In this document: one piece after another, positions 41,149-51,941 of the stretch
Layout of the letters: every line of letters begins with the position of its first letter
How positions within the stretch are numbered: the first letter of the stretch is position 1
Source: Nannochloropsis salina CCMP1776
Taxonomy: Eukaryota; Sar; Eustigmatophyceae; Eustigmatales; Monodopsidaceae
Direction of reading: 5' to 3'
Assembly: GCA_004565275.1 (NCBI GenBank)
Contig: SDOX01000005.1
Coordinates: forward strand, 1,090,765 to 1,154,764
DNA length: 64,000 nucleotides
Notes under the pieces: generated by a model
The model's input: the letters and a program-made list of their open reading frames with translations, nothing else
Database searches by the model: none
Told to the model about the DNA's origin: nothing
Program-made: the position numbers and the translations under genes

Positions 41149-44112
41149 ATGCCGCGACGATCAAGATATAAAAGCAGTTGCGGTGCCAGCAGGGCGTCTT
41201 GCCCTAGAAGGAGAGAGGGACCAATTCCAGCCATACCATCGGCCTTTCCCCTCCATGTTGCTTCCTCCCTCCTCCTGCTCTTTTTTGTGCTCCAATGCGT
41301 CCATGCATGGGTCGTACCATTTAAATACTATGAACATGAATGTTTGAATCCCGTCTTAACCAAGATCAGTCCGTCAAGAAGACGGGGAAGCGGCGTTTCT
41401 CCATTGACGACGTCTCGAGCGACAGCAGCCTCCTGGGCTACTGCTCGCGATGGCTACGGTGCCGGACACAACGAGGCAGAGGGCGTGGACGACACCGCCA
41501 GTGGTATCAAAGGCATTGGTGGTGTGAATCGTCGTGCCAGATCCAGGCCCGGGGCGGCGATGGAGGAAGTGCGGCCACCACGAGAGGCAAGGCAACCATC
41601 TTGGAAACCGCGAGGGAAGAGCCAGGCGCATGTCTCGACAGGGCCAAGTCGGAGCACGCCAAATCTACAGCGGCCTTCCAATCCACGGCAGCCTTACAAC
41701 GCGGATCATCATCGTCCCAGTGGGGAATGGAATCGAGGGAAACAAATAACGAGCTTTTTGCGCAATGCAGGGGACGAGGGCGGGCATCACGGAATGATGG
41801 AGGTGGTCACGTCCCACTTGAGTGAACTCAACTCCGTGCATTGCACCATGGTATTGAACCGCTTAAGCAAAACGCCGCCTTCCGAACGTGATACTGTGCT
41901 GCAGTCTTCCGGCTTCGGGACCTTGATGGAGCGGGTGGAGCAGGTAATGGAGCAATTTAGCAATCGTGACATCGCTCAAGCGGCGATCAGCTTGGCTCGC
42001 TTCCGTGACCCGCGTAGAATGGGACAATGGCAGGGTCTGATCCGGGCCTTGCAAGACAAGGCAAAAATGTCGCTGACGGAGATGACCACCAAGGAGCTGG
42101 CCATGATTGTGAATGCCTTTGCCAACCTGCCGGAGCCCCCCGGGACTGCCTACTGGGACGCATTCTCCCAGGTTTTTTTGAAGAAGGCCAGCGACTTCGA
42201 CAAGCAAGGCCTCTCCATGGTCATAAACGGCATGAGCAAGATCCTCTACCGCCCGCCCCCGGAGGTGCTTCATGCCGTGGAGGCCCTCACCCTGGACTTG
42301 ATGGAGACGTGCAACACTCAAGAGCTGGCGAACATATTGAACGGTTTCGGCAAGCTGGACCACGTCCCGTCCCCTGACTATCTGGCCCGCTTTGAACTTC
42401 TCTCCCAGCCCAAACTTCCTCAATTCCAGCCCCAGGAGCTCTCGATGACTTTCAATGCCATGAGTCGCATCGGCTACCGTCCAAGTGACAGCTATTTGCA
42501 GGCGTTCGAAGCCGCGTGCATCCAAGCCTTGCCCCAATTCAAGACCCAAGAGTCGGCCATGACGATCAATGCCTTCACCAAAATGGCGGACTTTGTTCCG
42601 TCCCCTGCTTTCTTCGCCGAAGTAGAGCGTTGCGTCATTCAAAAAGCTGGCCAGCACCGCGCACAAGAAGTGGCTAATACCATCCACGGGCTGGGCCGCC
42701 TAGGCTATGACCCGTCTCCACGTTTTGTGGAGGCCTTTGCTGAGCACGGAAAGGTCTTAATGGACAAAATGAAGACGCAAGAACTCGGCAATTTGATCAA
42801 CGGCTTGAGCAAGATGACGTACCGGCCGGCCCCTGCCTTCTTCTTGCGCTTCATGGACGTGTCCCAGCCAAAATTGCGCTATTTCACCACACAGGAATTG
42901 TCGAACGTCGTGAATGGTCTGATGCGCCTGGGGTGCAAGCCGGATGAAGAGTACCTGCGGGCGACGGTGCAGATGGCGGCCAGGCACTTGTCGGAGTACA
43001 AGGAGCAAGAGCTTGCTTGCTTGTTCCACGCCTACGGCCGCATGCTCTTCTTTCCCGGGACGGGCTTTATGGAGGCATATGAGATGGAGTTTGGACGGCG
43101 AGTGGCCTCTGGAGTGAACAGTCAAGCCCTGGCCATGACGTTGAACGCCTTCAACCGCCTGAATTGGAAACCTTCTCCACGGCTCCTGCTTGAGATGGAA
43201 AAGTCGCTTGAACGTGCCACCTGCGAAGGACTCATTTTCGGGGCCGAGCTCGCGCAAGCCGTCAATGGCTTGGCTAATCTAAACCACACCCCGGGGCGCT
43301 CATTCCTGGCGGCATTCAAGAACGTCATCCTCGAACAAAAGAATTACGTGGACCTGTCGACGATCGCCGTCATACTCTGGTCGCTCTCCGCCCTCGACCC
43401 GGCCCGCATGAAAGGGTTCTACACGGAGATGGTGGAGGTAGCCTGTCGCCGGCTTGAAGGCGAGCAGCCTGATATCTTGCCAACCTCTTTCTCAGGCGAG
43501 CGCTCGTCCATGTACTACTCCTCGTTCAACGAGGTGGTTCCGACGATCGGGGGCGAGTCCTTGGAGCCGCCCATGGTCATGTGTGTCCGACAACTTCTGC
43601 AGACATGCCGCTACCTGACAATGCTGGCCAACCCCATCGATCCCGCCCTTTTCCAACGTTTCTCTTCTCTTCTCGAGAAGAAGTGGGCCGAGATCCAGCG
43701 GGAAAAGTACGAAGTGCACACATCTTATTTCCACCGGGACGTCTTGGCTGTTGTTACGAAAAGCTTGGGCTTGCGCTGCGACATCGAAGTGGAAGATGAA
43801 GCTTACACACTGGACATGGTCATCTACCCGACGGACGGAGGATTGCCTGTGGTTGTGGAGGCTGACGGTCCGCACCACTTTTTTCGCAATCAGCCGGACG
43901 AGGCCATGGGCTTCACCGTGTTCAAGCACAGGCTATTAGAAGGCCGCTCGGACAGATGGAGGGCTGTTGTGTCGGTGTCCCAAGCGGAGTGGCAAAGGGC
44001 GAAGGAAAGCGATTCTCAACGGGGACGGACGGCCCTGCTGATTGGGAAGCTGAGGGGAGCTGGCTTGGACTTGGAGGAGGTGACAGAGGCGGTAGTAGAC
44101 CCGCCCACTTGA
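41149..44112 (+). CDS. RAP-domain protein with tandem ~38-residue OPR-like repeats, probably plastid
   Basis: Organelle RNA-binding candidate of 987 residues, intronless. After a signal-like stretch (VASSLLLLFFVLQCVHA/WVVPF) and a disordered basic region come at least nine helical repeats of ~36-38 residues. Their shared frame is QELxxxxNGxxxLGYxPSxxY: TQELANILNGFGKLDHVPSP, PQELSMTFNAMSRIGYRPSD, TQESAMTINAFTKMADFVPS, AQEVANTIHGLGRLGYDPSP, TQELGNLINGLSKMTYRPAP, TQELSNVVNGLMRLGCKPDE. The RAP domain follows at about 880-985 (VVVEADGPHHFFRNQPDEAM, VVSVSQAEW). Such proteins usually stabilise or process specific plastid or mitochondrial transcripts. The start at 41149 (MPRRSRYKS) puts the hydrophobic stretch at the N terminus; an ATG at 40930 is in frame. 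Confidence 0.9.
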   Translation: MPRRSRYKSSCGASRASCPRRREGPIPAIPSAFPLHVASSLLLLFFVLQCVHAWVVPFKYYEHECLNPVLTKISPSRRRGSGVSPLTTSRATAASWATARDGYGAGHNEAEGVDDTASGIKGIGGVNRRARSRPGAAMEEVRPPREARQPSWKPRGKSQAHVSTGPSRSTPNLQRPSNPRQPYNADHHRPSGEWNRGKQITSFLRNAGDEGGHHGMMEVVTSHLSELNSVHCTMVLNRLSKTPPSERDTVLQSSGFGTLMERVEQVMEQFSNRDIAQAAISLARFRDPRRMGQWQGLIRALQDKAKMSLTEMTTKELAMIVNAFANLPEPPGTAYWDAFSQVFLKKASDFDKQGLSMVINGMSKILYRPPPEVLHAVEALTLDLMETCNTQELANILNGFGKLDHVPSPDYLARFELLSQPKLPQFQPQELSMTFNAMSRIGYRPSDSYLQAFEAACIQALPQFKTQESAMTINAFTKMADFVPSPAFFAEVERCVIQKAGQHRAQEVANTIHGLGRLGYDPSPRFVEAFAEHGKVLMDKMKTQELGNLINGLSKMTYRPAPAFFLRFMDVSQPKLRYFTTQELSNVVNGLMRLGCKPDEEYLRATVQMAARHLSEYKEQELACLFHAYGRMLFFPGTGFMEAYEMEFGRRVASGVNSQALAMTLNAFNRLNWKPSPRLLLEMEKSLERATCEGLIFGAELAQAVNGLANLNHTPGRSFLAAFKNVILEQKNYVDLSTIAVILWSLSALDPARMKGFYTEMVEVACRRLEGEQPDILPTSFSGERSSMYYSSFNEVVPTIGGESLEPPMVMCVRQLLQTCRYLTMLANPIDPALFQRFSSLLEKKWAEIQREKYEVHTSYFHRDVLAVVTKSLGLRCDIEVEDEAYTLDMVIYPTDGGLPVVVEADGPHHFFRNQPDEAMGFTVFKHRLLEGRSDRWRAVVSVSQAEWQRAKESDSQRGRTALLIGKLRGAGLDLEEVTEAVVDPPT

Positions 44113-44985
44113 GGAAGAACAAGGGAGAATCGAAAGTTGAGAGCCAAAAAATGAGCAATGACGAGAAAATGTATAATTAACTGTTAAGAGCGAGATAACT
44201 GTCGACCATTTGGGGTCGCAAAAGCCGCGTACGCGTTCAAGCACGAAATGACAGTCCGGATGCCATAATGAACAAAATATTGACCAAAAAATTGATCACG
44301 TCTGATTCCTCTCATGTGCTTGTTGGTACGTTTATCGTTCACGAGTATGGCGATACACTTTTGTCAAATACTCCTCAATCTTGCTTTTGGTCTTCTTGAC
44401 TCTCGTGCCTTATTCCCTAATTTACTGGCACCCACCCTCTGCGGCCGCACATGGCATTATCTTTGCCATCAAATTCTCATCGTGTGACTTCTTGTTTGTG
44501 GTTTGTCTAAAGCTCGCGTTCAATTTTCATGATCAATATTACAATCAAAGCTTGAAAACTATCAGAAATGTACACTGCTTCCCCAATTTTCACGTAAAAT
44601 ATACTAATCAATCCGGTCCGTGACCTCACGTGGCCTGAATCCCTATACATGACACACCGTGTCTACCTCCACCTTTGTCTTTTTTTGTCTGCGATCACTC
44701 GCCAAGACGGGACAACAAAGGACACCTACACGTCTTAATAAATCCGCTTTCGCTTCAGCTTGTGTTCTATCAGTTCAGTAACACAACTCGACGACGGCCG
44801 TGTTGGTTCACTCCCCCTGCTCATTCTATTTCAAAACTCTGTAATTTTCTCCTTTCCATCCCCACATCTCTGCTGCGCATTTTTCTATCGAGCAATTCGC
44901 CCACCTTGGGACGCCAGTACGTCCAAAACGCCGAAAAAGGCGAGTCCTCCATAGAAATTTGCGATGGGAGGAGATGTCGTCCCAT

Positions 44986-44986
<1 letters not shown>
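44113..44986. other. AT-rich convergent gap
   Basis: About 0.9 kb between the convergent RAP and zinc-finger genes. AT-rich throughout, with only short frames lacking motifs. Could include a downstream exon of the zinc-finger gene (see findings). Confidence 0.4.
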
Positions 44987-45021
<35 letters not shown>

Positions 45022-45042
45022 TACTACTACTAATAATAATAA
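44987..45042 (+). repeat. (AAT)n microsatellite
   Basis: A run of about eleven perfect AAT/TAA units, then ACT units and four more AAT units. It abuts the stop codon of the zinc-finger gene read on the minus strand. Confidence 0.95.
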
Positions 45043-45043
45043 C

Positions 45044-46897
45044 TTACGTGGAGGTAGAGGGACACGGGGCATACAAGGGTGCGCGCCTTGAGATGCCTCC
45101 AAAATACAGAGAGCTTGTTGCCCCCAAGCGCTCCTCGTCAATCACACCGACAACTTGCGCGTGGCGAGACTCCGAAAAGAAAAAGCTTTCTGCGTCAAAA
45201 TGGTCCCTCTTGACAACATCGCCATTCGCTGCGACGTTTCCTCGTACTCGCCCTCCCTTACCCTCGGCGTCGCCAGTATCGCTTTCAGCTCTCACTGACC
45301 TCCCGTTCCTGTCGTCCATGTCCTCACACCACTCGCGACTGTCCATCCCTTCGGTCACCACATGCTCCTCAAGCACGAGGCAGGCTAGGCCCTCCGGCTC
45401 CGGGGCCGCCCATACTCCGGTACTCAGCAAGTCACTCACAGGCATCGGGCTGCCTGCAAACGTCTCCGTGCTTGGCGCACTCTCCTGTGCCCGCGCTGTT
45501 TCAAGACCAATCCTTTCCAGTGCGCCTTGCCCGCCTTCCTTCACGCCAGCTTGGTCATCGTGCTGCCACAGTGCTCGGCTCTGTCTCTCTGCAGGCTCTT
45601 CCCCTCCCACCAGATTCGCTACCCCTTCCATCTCCGCCGCTGTGTGGGGATGGATACTGCATCCTCCCGCTGCGACCGGGTACTTCATGCAAGACGCGTA
45701 GGAAGAGTGATTATTCATAGTTATCCATCCCTGGAGCTCCTCAGAGAGACCCTCCCTGTCCTCTCCCACGGCCGTGCTCGAGAATACTGGTCGCTGGCTT
45801 GCGGTTCTATCAAAACCTTCTCTCAAGTGTCGAGCACAGCGGCCTTTTGCGTGACACGGCGCCTTACAGCCGATGCCAGCCCCACAATAAGCCAAAATCA
45901 AGTGGGCAGGGCAGTAAAGTGGCAAACCCTGGCTTGTCAAGGCTGTCTCCACGCATCTACTTCCTCGCTCGGGGTCCACGTGCGTGCACGCCACCTCCTG
46001 CAGGCCTCGTTCCACCTCCCGGGCATGGTGCAGACGGAAATGGTCAAAAATACGGCCATGGCCTTGGCACCATCCATGGCGAGACTTGAGTCCGGACCGC
46101 ATGCACCCAGGATGCCGGCAAGCACTCTTCCCCCCGTGCTTGGCACACACTCCCTTGGTCACAGCCCGCAACTCGCAGCCCTCCATTCGACAGTTCACGA
46201 AGCCTCCATGACGAGTGCAGCGACCATAAAACCGTGCCCTCTTGTCGCATTCTGGTACGATACACATCTGCGCTCCGCCATGTACGGAACACTTTCCGTC
46301 CAAGCGCGAGAAACCGGTGCAGCCTGGAATTTTACAATTTACGCCTCCTCCGTGCCGACGACATCGCCCTGTAGACCCCCTACTCTTCTTCACACAGCCT
46401 TTCACTGTGCAAGTGCCTCCTCGTTTGGATACGTTACGTTTCTGCATGTCTCCATTTTGGCCCACGCCACCGCTTACGTCATCACCCACCAAAGTCTGCA
46501 GTCGAGACGCGTTAGTGTTTGGAAGTCTGTGGTCGATCCATGCACAGGGTTTGAGGCGCCCTCCAGCTCGACCTCCGACCTCATGAGCTCCGTCATCATC
46601 GTCGCTATGACTATATGCTGTATGATAAGAAAGGATGGGTCGGTATATAACCATACATGCAATCAACAACAAAACATGGTAAGCGACCACCGCGATTCTG
46701 CACACCTTACCTAGCAAGTACGAGGGCGTCCGCCGCTCTCTCAGCCTGTATAGAGGGGCTCTCATCTCCATGTCGTCGAGCGCAGGTGGGACCGAGACAC
46801 GCTGTCCGGCGCGTGGCACTGAATCATTCACGATAGCGCGTCTGTGGACATTTAACTGACTCTGCGACCCGTTATGTTGCGAAGAAGTGCTAGACAT
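45044..46897 (-). CDS. WRKY19-like tandem zinc-finger protein
   Basis: Predicted 586-residue protein with at least five tandem short zinc-knuckle repeats of the form C-x4-C-x(8-11)-C-x2-H-GG (CTVKGCVKKSRGSTGRCRRH, CKIPGCTGFSRLDGKCSVHG, CIVPECDKRARFYGRCTRHG, CRMEGCELRAVTKGVCAKHG, CRHPGCMRSG). This matches the zinc-finger repeat of plant WRKY19-type and oomycete proteins; role thought regulatory but unproven. Model: complement(join(45044..46617,46711..46897)). The unspliced frame stays open through the 93-nt intron (donor AG/GTAAGG, acceptor CATACAG) and there falsely suggests a membrane helix. The start at 46897 (MSSTSSQHNG) is a choice; an in-frame ATG lies at 47092. The stop overlaps a GTAAGT donor-like site, so the C terminus may be incomplete. 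Confidence 0.75.
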   Translation of the reverse strand: MSSTSSQHNGSQSQLNVHRRAIVNDSVPRAGQRVSVPPALDDMEMRAPLYRLRERRTPSYLLGKVCRIAVVAYHVLLLIACMVIYRPILSYHTAYSHSDDDDGAHEVGGRAGGRLKPCAWIDHRLPNTNASRLQTLVGDDVSGGVGQNGDMQKRNVSKRGGTCTVKGCVKKSRGSTGRCRRHGGGVNCKIPGCTGFSRLDGKCSVHGGAQMCIVPECDKRARFYGRCTRHGGFVNCRMEGCELRAVTKGVCAKHGGKSACRHPGCMRSGLKSRHGWCQGHGRIFDHFRLHHAREVERGLQEVACTHVDPERGSRCVETALTSQGLPLYCPAHLILAYCGAGIGCKAPCHAKGRCARHLREGFDRTASQRPVFSSTAVGEDREGLSEELQGWITMNNHSSYASCMKYPVAAGGCSIHPHTAAEMEGVANLVGGEEPAERQSRALWQHDDQAGVKEGGQGALERIGLETARAQESAPSTETFAGSPMPVSDLLSTGVWAAPEPEGLACLVLEEHVVTEGMDSREWCEDMDDRNGRSVRAESDTGDAEGKGGRVRGNVAANGDVVKRDHFDAESFFFSESRHAQVVGVIDEERLGATSSLYFGGISRRAPLYAPCPSTST

Positions 46898-47806
46898 CGT
46901 CGAAATCTCCACCACGCCCTGGTATGACGCGGTATTTAATGTCTCTATGCGTGAGGAAATTTTCAGGTACTGTGCAGTGTTGTGTGAAAGCGCAAGAAAG
47001 TACGTCATGTGAGACAGGAAGGCGAGGTGACCGACTGGACCAAAAGGCAACAATCTTGGCCATATCCTGCGCATACACTGGACATTTTCCATTCTGACAA
47101 TTACTTAAGCTTTATCTATCTCATGTAGAGCTGCCAAGCATCAGAAAGCCATCGATTATGATATCTGTTGCAGGCAAAAGAACGCTCATTCGGACTTATC
47201 TGTTGTCCGGGGGCGGGGCAACTGTCCGAGGTGAGCGCTCTTATTCCGACTCGATGCGGAAAATACAATTCTCAAGGTTTTAAAGCATCGGTCAATCATA
47301 TCAAGCTCATTAATCTGTCCGTGTGATTGCCAAATATGGCAGCCATTACCGGGTGCGGTCAATAGCGCTTTCGAAGCATCGGGCATATTTCGTTTGCTCT
47401 TCAAGCTTTTCCGCTCTTTCCCGTCGTCACCTCCCGTCCGTATTCCCACTTCGCATTATCCCACCGCCACGGGATTCACGCGTTTTATATGCGAGCAATG
47501 GGTGCCAAAATTAAATTCTTGACATTCAACAACTGCTGGTACCGTTAAAATAGATAGTTTGCATCATCGCTTGGCGCCGGGCTTTTATCTTGGTTTCTAC
47601 AATCTATGGTCCAGAGAGGCAACCAGAGGCGTCTCGCCACCTGAGCATCTGTCGATCGTATGTCCTTCGAATCACCTCGGATTCGAAGTCGAGTAACTTT
47701 TTGAACTTTTTAGTAAATATTGTTTTTCGGTACATATAACGCGTGGTCGTGCGTGGTCGCTCGAGCACGATGTCATTTTTTCGTTGTATATTTTCCTTTG
47801 GATCCA
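46898..47806. other. Gap between zinc-finger and RsmH genes
   Basis: Upstream region of the zinc-finger gene and 3' UTR of RsmH; both neighbours... zinc finger and RsmH are read on the minus strand. Apart from the possible N-terminal extension of the zinc-finger frame up to 47092, no coding region is seen. Confidence 0.4.
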
Positions 47807-49812
47807 TTACTCTGTTGTTTGAGTGGCATTGTCCTCGTTTTCCGAATCCTCGCTATCGGCATTTCCTTTCTTCCCTCTCCCACGCCGTTTGTCACCACGG
47901 TCTTCGGCTTCCTGCCTTCCCTTCATCTCGTCGCTATTGTTCGAAACTATCGTGCTCTCAGACTTTTCCATGTGTGGTCTCTGCCTTGGTTTTGTGTAGG
48001 TGACAGGCGGTATCGCGTCCACCCTCGCCCGAACTTGTGCCTCGCCTAACTCTGTCCTTTCGCCAACCCGCATGCTCACACTCCTGGCCCTAGGGTTCAT
48101 ACTCACTTCATCTTCCTTTGGGCGGATAGACGTCCGCGCTACGGCCCGCCATGTGCTTACTTCGTGGCCATAAAAGTCCCGCTCAACCCTGCCTTCCTTG
48201 TTTCCCGCCCGCAAAAATCGTTTCACAGGACGGTCTTCCAAAGAGTGGTATGATAAGACTACGAGTCTCCCCCCTCTTCGGACCAGTCGTGTGGATTGCG
48301 TGAGGATCGCCTCCAGGGCCTCCACCTCGCCGTTCACAGCAATGCGTAGTCCTTGAAAAACCCGGGCCAAGACCTTTGGTCTTTCTGTGTGGCGTGCACA
48401 TGGAGGAGGGTGAAGGGTACAGTGAGAGTGGGACATGTAAAGATCGCATTGCTCGGAAAGACAAGTAAATAATATCAGCAACAGTACTCACTCCTCTAGT
48501 CTCTGATTTTTGAGTGTGTTGACCCGAACCCTAGTTGCTTGATCATCCCATACCTGCATACGGTGCGCATTTGGCTACCACCTCTCTGAGCTCTGTGGTG
48601 GACTTCAGGGGTCGGGAAGACACGATGGCCCTAGCTATTTTGTAGGCACGAGGCTCCTCCCCGTAGGCTCTGAGCACGTTGCTCAGGGCCCCTACCTCCC
48701 AGGTGTTGACGATGTCACCCGCGGATAACGCCGAGGGCGGCGAGGAGGAAGACGTTGAGGTTGGCGGCTTCATGGGACCCTGAAGGAAAGAGATGCAGGA
48801 GGAAGATGAGTGCCTGACATAGCCTCCAATGCTCTAAGAATACACAGCGGAAAAGACATCCAGATGCGAGAGTGCGGCGGTTCAGGCCTCCATACCTGCA
48901 TGCGCATGTCCAGCGGTCCGTCTCCGCGGAAACTGAAACCCTGCAAACCGAGACAGTCAATATTGCCCGTACATGCCCGTGGAGAATAGATCATTCGTCA
49001 GCCATGGGCGCGCACACAAGCGTAATGCATGCACTTACCCGCGCAGCCTCGTCAAGTTGGTGCGACGAGACCCCGAGATCGAGTAGAATGCCTGGAGATA
49101 TGTGCAGCGACGAGGAGGAAAATTAACATGACTCCAAAAGGTTCTTCCCTCTTTACCCCAAGCCTCTCGCATTTGCACCTGCAAAGGGACCAGGCTCCGT
49201 CCCCGCGGCAGCTTCCGGCGTGATGAGACCCTCGGAGAGCAAGACATCAGTCGCTGCCCGAAAATTTGCCCTGAGTGCCTTGAATCTCCCTCGGCCCACT
49301 TCCTGCTCCAAGCGCTTGCCTGCGAAGTCTAGGGCGTCAGGATCTTGATCGAGGGCGATGACTTTCCCTCCGGGCTCCTCAAGGCGGGTGAGAATGGCCT
49401 CAGAATGCCCTCCACCCCCCAAAGTGCAGTCGAGGTACAGACCTCGAGTGTCGGTAACTAGGTGCTCCAATACCTCCCGCCACATAACCGGGGAATGGTA
49501 TTCACTACTGAAGGGAGACAAGATTTTGTTCTCACTTGTATGAACTTCAATGCTATCACTTTTATCTACATGAGGATCTGACGTGCAAGGCCGCGGACGC
49601 CGTCTGCTGGAAAAGGGCCGACAGAGTGAGAACGAGGCGAAGAGCTTGGTATTAGAGAGCAGGAATCCAATTTGACCGCAAGACCCCATATTCCGGAATG
49701 ACAAAAACTTTGCGCCGCATGTCCTTCGGTACATTATTGTGGATGACAGGACAAAAAGCGCAGGCGAGAGTAGGCGGGAGGAAAACCTTCGACTTCTCGT
49801 GGAAGTCCGCAT
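47807..49812 (-). CDS. rsmH: RsmH/MraW-type rRNA (cytosine-N4) methyltransferase, organelle-targeted
   Basis: Bacterial-type enzyme that N4-methylates C1402 of small-subunit rRNA; in eukaryotes it serves plastids or mitochondria. Model: complement(join(47807..48384,48554..48779,48896..48940,49039..49091,49179..49812)), 511 residues; introns of 169, 116, 98 and 87 nt. Junctions rebuild PFAG/ILLDLGVSSHQLDEAAR/GFSFRGDGPLDMRM. Motifs: YHSPVMWREVLEHL, SAM site CTLGGGGHSEAIL, ALDQDPDAL, YGEEPRAYKIARAI, VLSYHSLEDRPVKRF, and MNPRARSVSMRVGER. One coding exon is only 45 nt. An N-terminal ~100-residue Arg/Ser-rich extension (MRTSTRSRRFSSRLLSPALF) fits an organelle presequence, and a ~65-residue charged tail follows the domain. 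Confidence 0.93.
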
Positions 49813-50804
49813 GCAAAAAAGAAGATGTAGACCAGCCAAAAGTCGCGTTCCAAAGGCCCTGTCGTATACCAAAGTAGGAGAATCTCAATGATAAGTGGCG
49901 ACATTCAAAAGATTGATCTATTTATTCTTGCAAAGGCGAGTCACGTGAAAGAACGTCTGGACTGCGGGGTTTGCGGGACTTAAAGCAGCCGCCGGCGTGT
50001 AGGCACTAGTCTTCATCTTTTATGCCTTCTCGAACAGGCCCTCGTCTCAAAAGGCAACAATTTTTTTGGCCTTAGACACGAGAAGCATGGATGAACGACG
50101 TGGCTTCGTGTTGAAAATGTTCAGAAAGCATTTTAGTGGCCTTCAAGGCCCTTGCTCGTCTCGTCTCGCCTACCCGGCGTCCAATCACCTCCGCGGCCCA
50201 TTCCAAATCAAATTGCCTCCATGAATTCATGTCACGTTTTGCGTCATCATCTCAAAGATATTCCTCATTCTGCAATCAAGATCTTGCTCTGATCCTTTTG
50301 TGTTTTTTGGACGGTTTGAAAGGGACAACGACGGCAGCAATTGAAAACCTTTTCGCGTACGTACGTTCAATAAAATGCTTATATTCGTGATTTTTTTCTA
50401 ATAGAAACGGATTATAAGGTCCCGTACACTTTCAGCGCGAGTCAAAGATGTGCAAGCCATATGATGTCCCCAGCGTAAGCTACCCATATAGTCATTCTTT
50501 TGAAGTAGCAGAAAAAAACTTGACCCCGCCGGACTCAGAATACTTTTTGTTGCATGACATAAGGATACATTCGAACGTCTTTCATAGATGGAGGTATCAA
50601 CTATTTCCATTTAAAGTCGTGCATGTTGAGTCTCTGGACATGCTGCTGAGGTACTGCGTTTGTTGTGCGGAGGAGAGGGCTGCATTCACCAGTAGAGTCC
50701 AGGAAAAGCTAGTTGGAATCTCATAACGCAACTTGCCTTCGGCAATCAGGTCAAGCCGTGTAATTTTCGCAAATTTGATGGCGACATTTTCTGGCAAAAA
50801 TATG
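49813..50804. other. Gap between RsmH and TLC genes
   Basis: About 1 kb. A 92-codon plus-strand ATG frame (50448-50726, MCKPYDVPSVSYPYSHSFEV start) is cysteine- and aromatic-rich but has no recognised motif; it lies antisense to the TLC gene's 3' flank. I do not call it a gene. Confidence 0.35.
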
Positions 50805-51941
50805 TCAGGCCGCCTTCAGGCCCTGCTCACAGCCTCGAGTTGAGGGCGTCGCTAGTGCCGTTGCCCGTGCTTGTGACGGTCTCTTGGGTGCGGGCGATGG
50901 GAGCCAATTAGACGAGGCTCCCGTAATTTTACAGATTTTAAGGACATTGTCTGGACGACCAGCCTTGCTCGCTTCTTTGCATGGCTTTCCCAGAGAAAAA
51001 AGCACTTTCGTCAACCCTTTGATCATGATGTAGCCCCAGTAGGCGTTCAGCAGGTTGGGCAACACCAAGACGCTGCTCGCTGCTCGCACCGTCCAGGGCA
51101 GGCCCGACTCAGCGGAATGAGGAACCGAAACGAGGATGGCCCAAATGTTGAGTGGCAGCATGGGACAAAGCCGGCAAAGAGCGAACGCAATGGTCATAAT
51201 GATACCATTAAATATGTACAGGGGGTGTTTTTTCCCCAGATCTTCACTCTGCAGTATAAACCATCGGTACTGGACGAAGGGGGTGGAGAACTCCATGCTC
51301 AGACAGCAAAGAAGGAAGTAATGGCAGGCGGGATGGCAGATCCCGAACGGCCAAGTGACGATGGAGATACCGTGGTGTAAAAAGATGAGTACCTGTTGCT
51401 GTTTTAGGCAATAAATGATAGACACAAAGCAAAAAGAGGATGTATAGTGTTAACTTGGAGCATGACATTATTTTTTTCTTGCTGATCCGCACGTTTTGCA
51501 GAACACTCATCGGCATTGGCCCCAAATATCCGACCAAGCCATAACTTTCGCACCCTCACTTACCGCGAATCGACCTTCCCACACGGGAATAAGCGCCAAA
51601 TCAAAGAGGAAATATGCCAATGTGAGAGGAGCTGCCACGGCTACCACGTCGGAACGGGCATGAACGAGAGGCCATCGCACCGATGCCGCGTCGCGTTGGA
51701 GGATGCCAGTAGTTATTTCATGCATGTTTTTTTCGTAAAACAAAGCCCAGATGCTCATCGTCGCGACTACAGTCGCATGCACGACTGAAAGAGCTTTTAG
51801 CGCCCAAGAGGCACGAAGCCTTCTGTTTTTGAGGCCGACGATGTCCAAGAGGAAAAAGCCATAGAAGACTGCAGAAACCAATAAGAAACTCACAATCACT
51901 TTCCCTAGAACATCTAGCGGCTTTGTTGAAGTCAAAAACAT
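50805..51941 (-). CDS. TLC-domain multi-span membrane protein (TLCD4-like)
   Basis: Polytopic membrane protein of 321 residues with a TRAM-LAG1-CLN8 domain, a family tied to ceramide synthesis or lipid sensing. Model: complement(join(50805..51392,51564..51941)); the 171-nt intron joins GRFA to VLIFLHHGISIVTWPFG, restoring the paired histidines typical of TLC. Other cues: first span VIVSFLLVSAVFYGFFLL, SVVHATVVATMSIWALFY, LTLAYFLFDLALIPV, the MEFSTPFVQYRWFI loop, and a late LLNAYWGYIMIKGL span. It lacks a homeobox and the LAG1 motif length of ceramide synthases, so TLCD-like is the better fit. A second AG six bases upstream would add two glutamines. Confidence 0.85.

Noticed and set aside
46618-46710. 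Transmembrane helix in the zinc-finger protein
   Set aside because: Better explained as a stop-free 93-nt intron with consensus splice sites.
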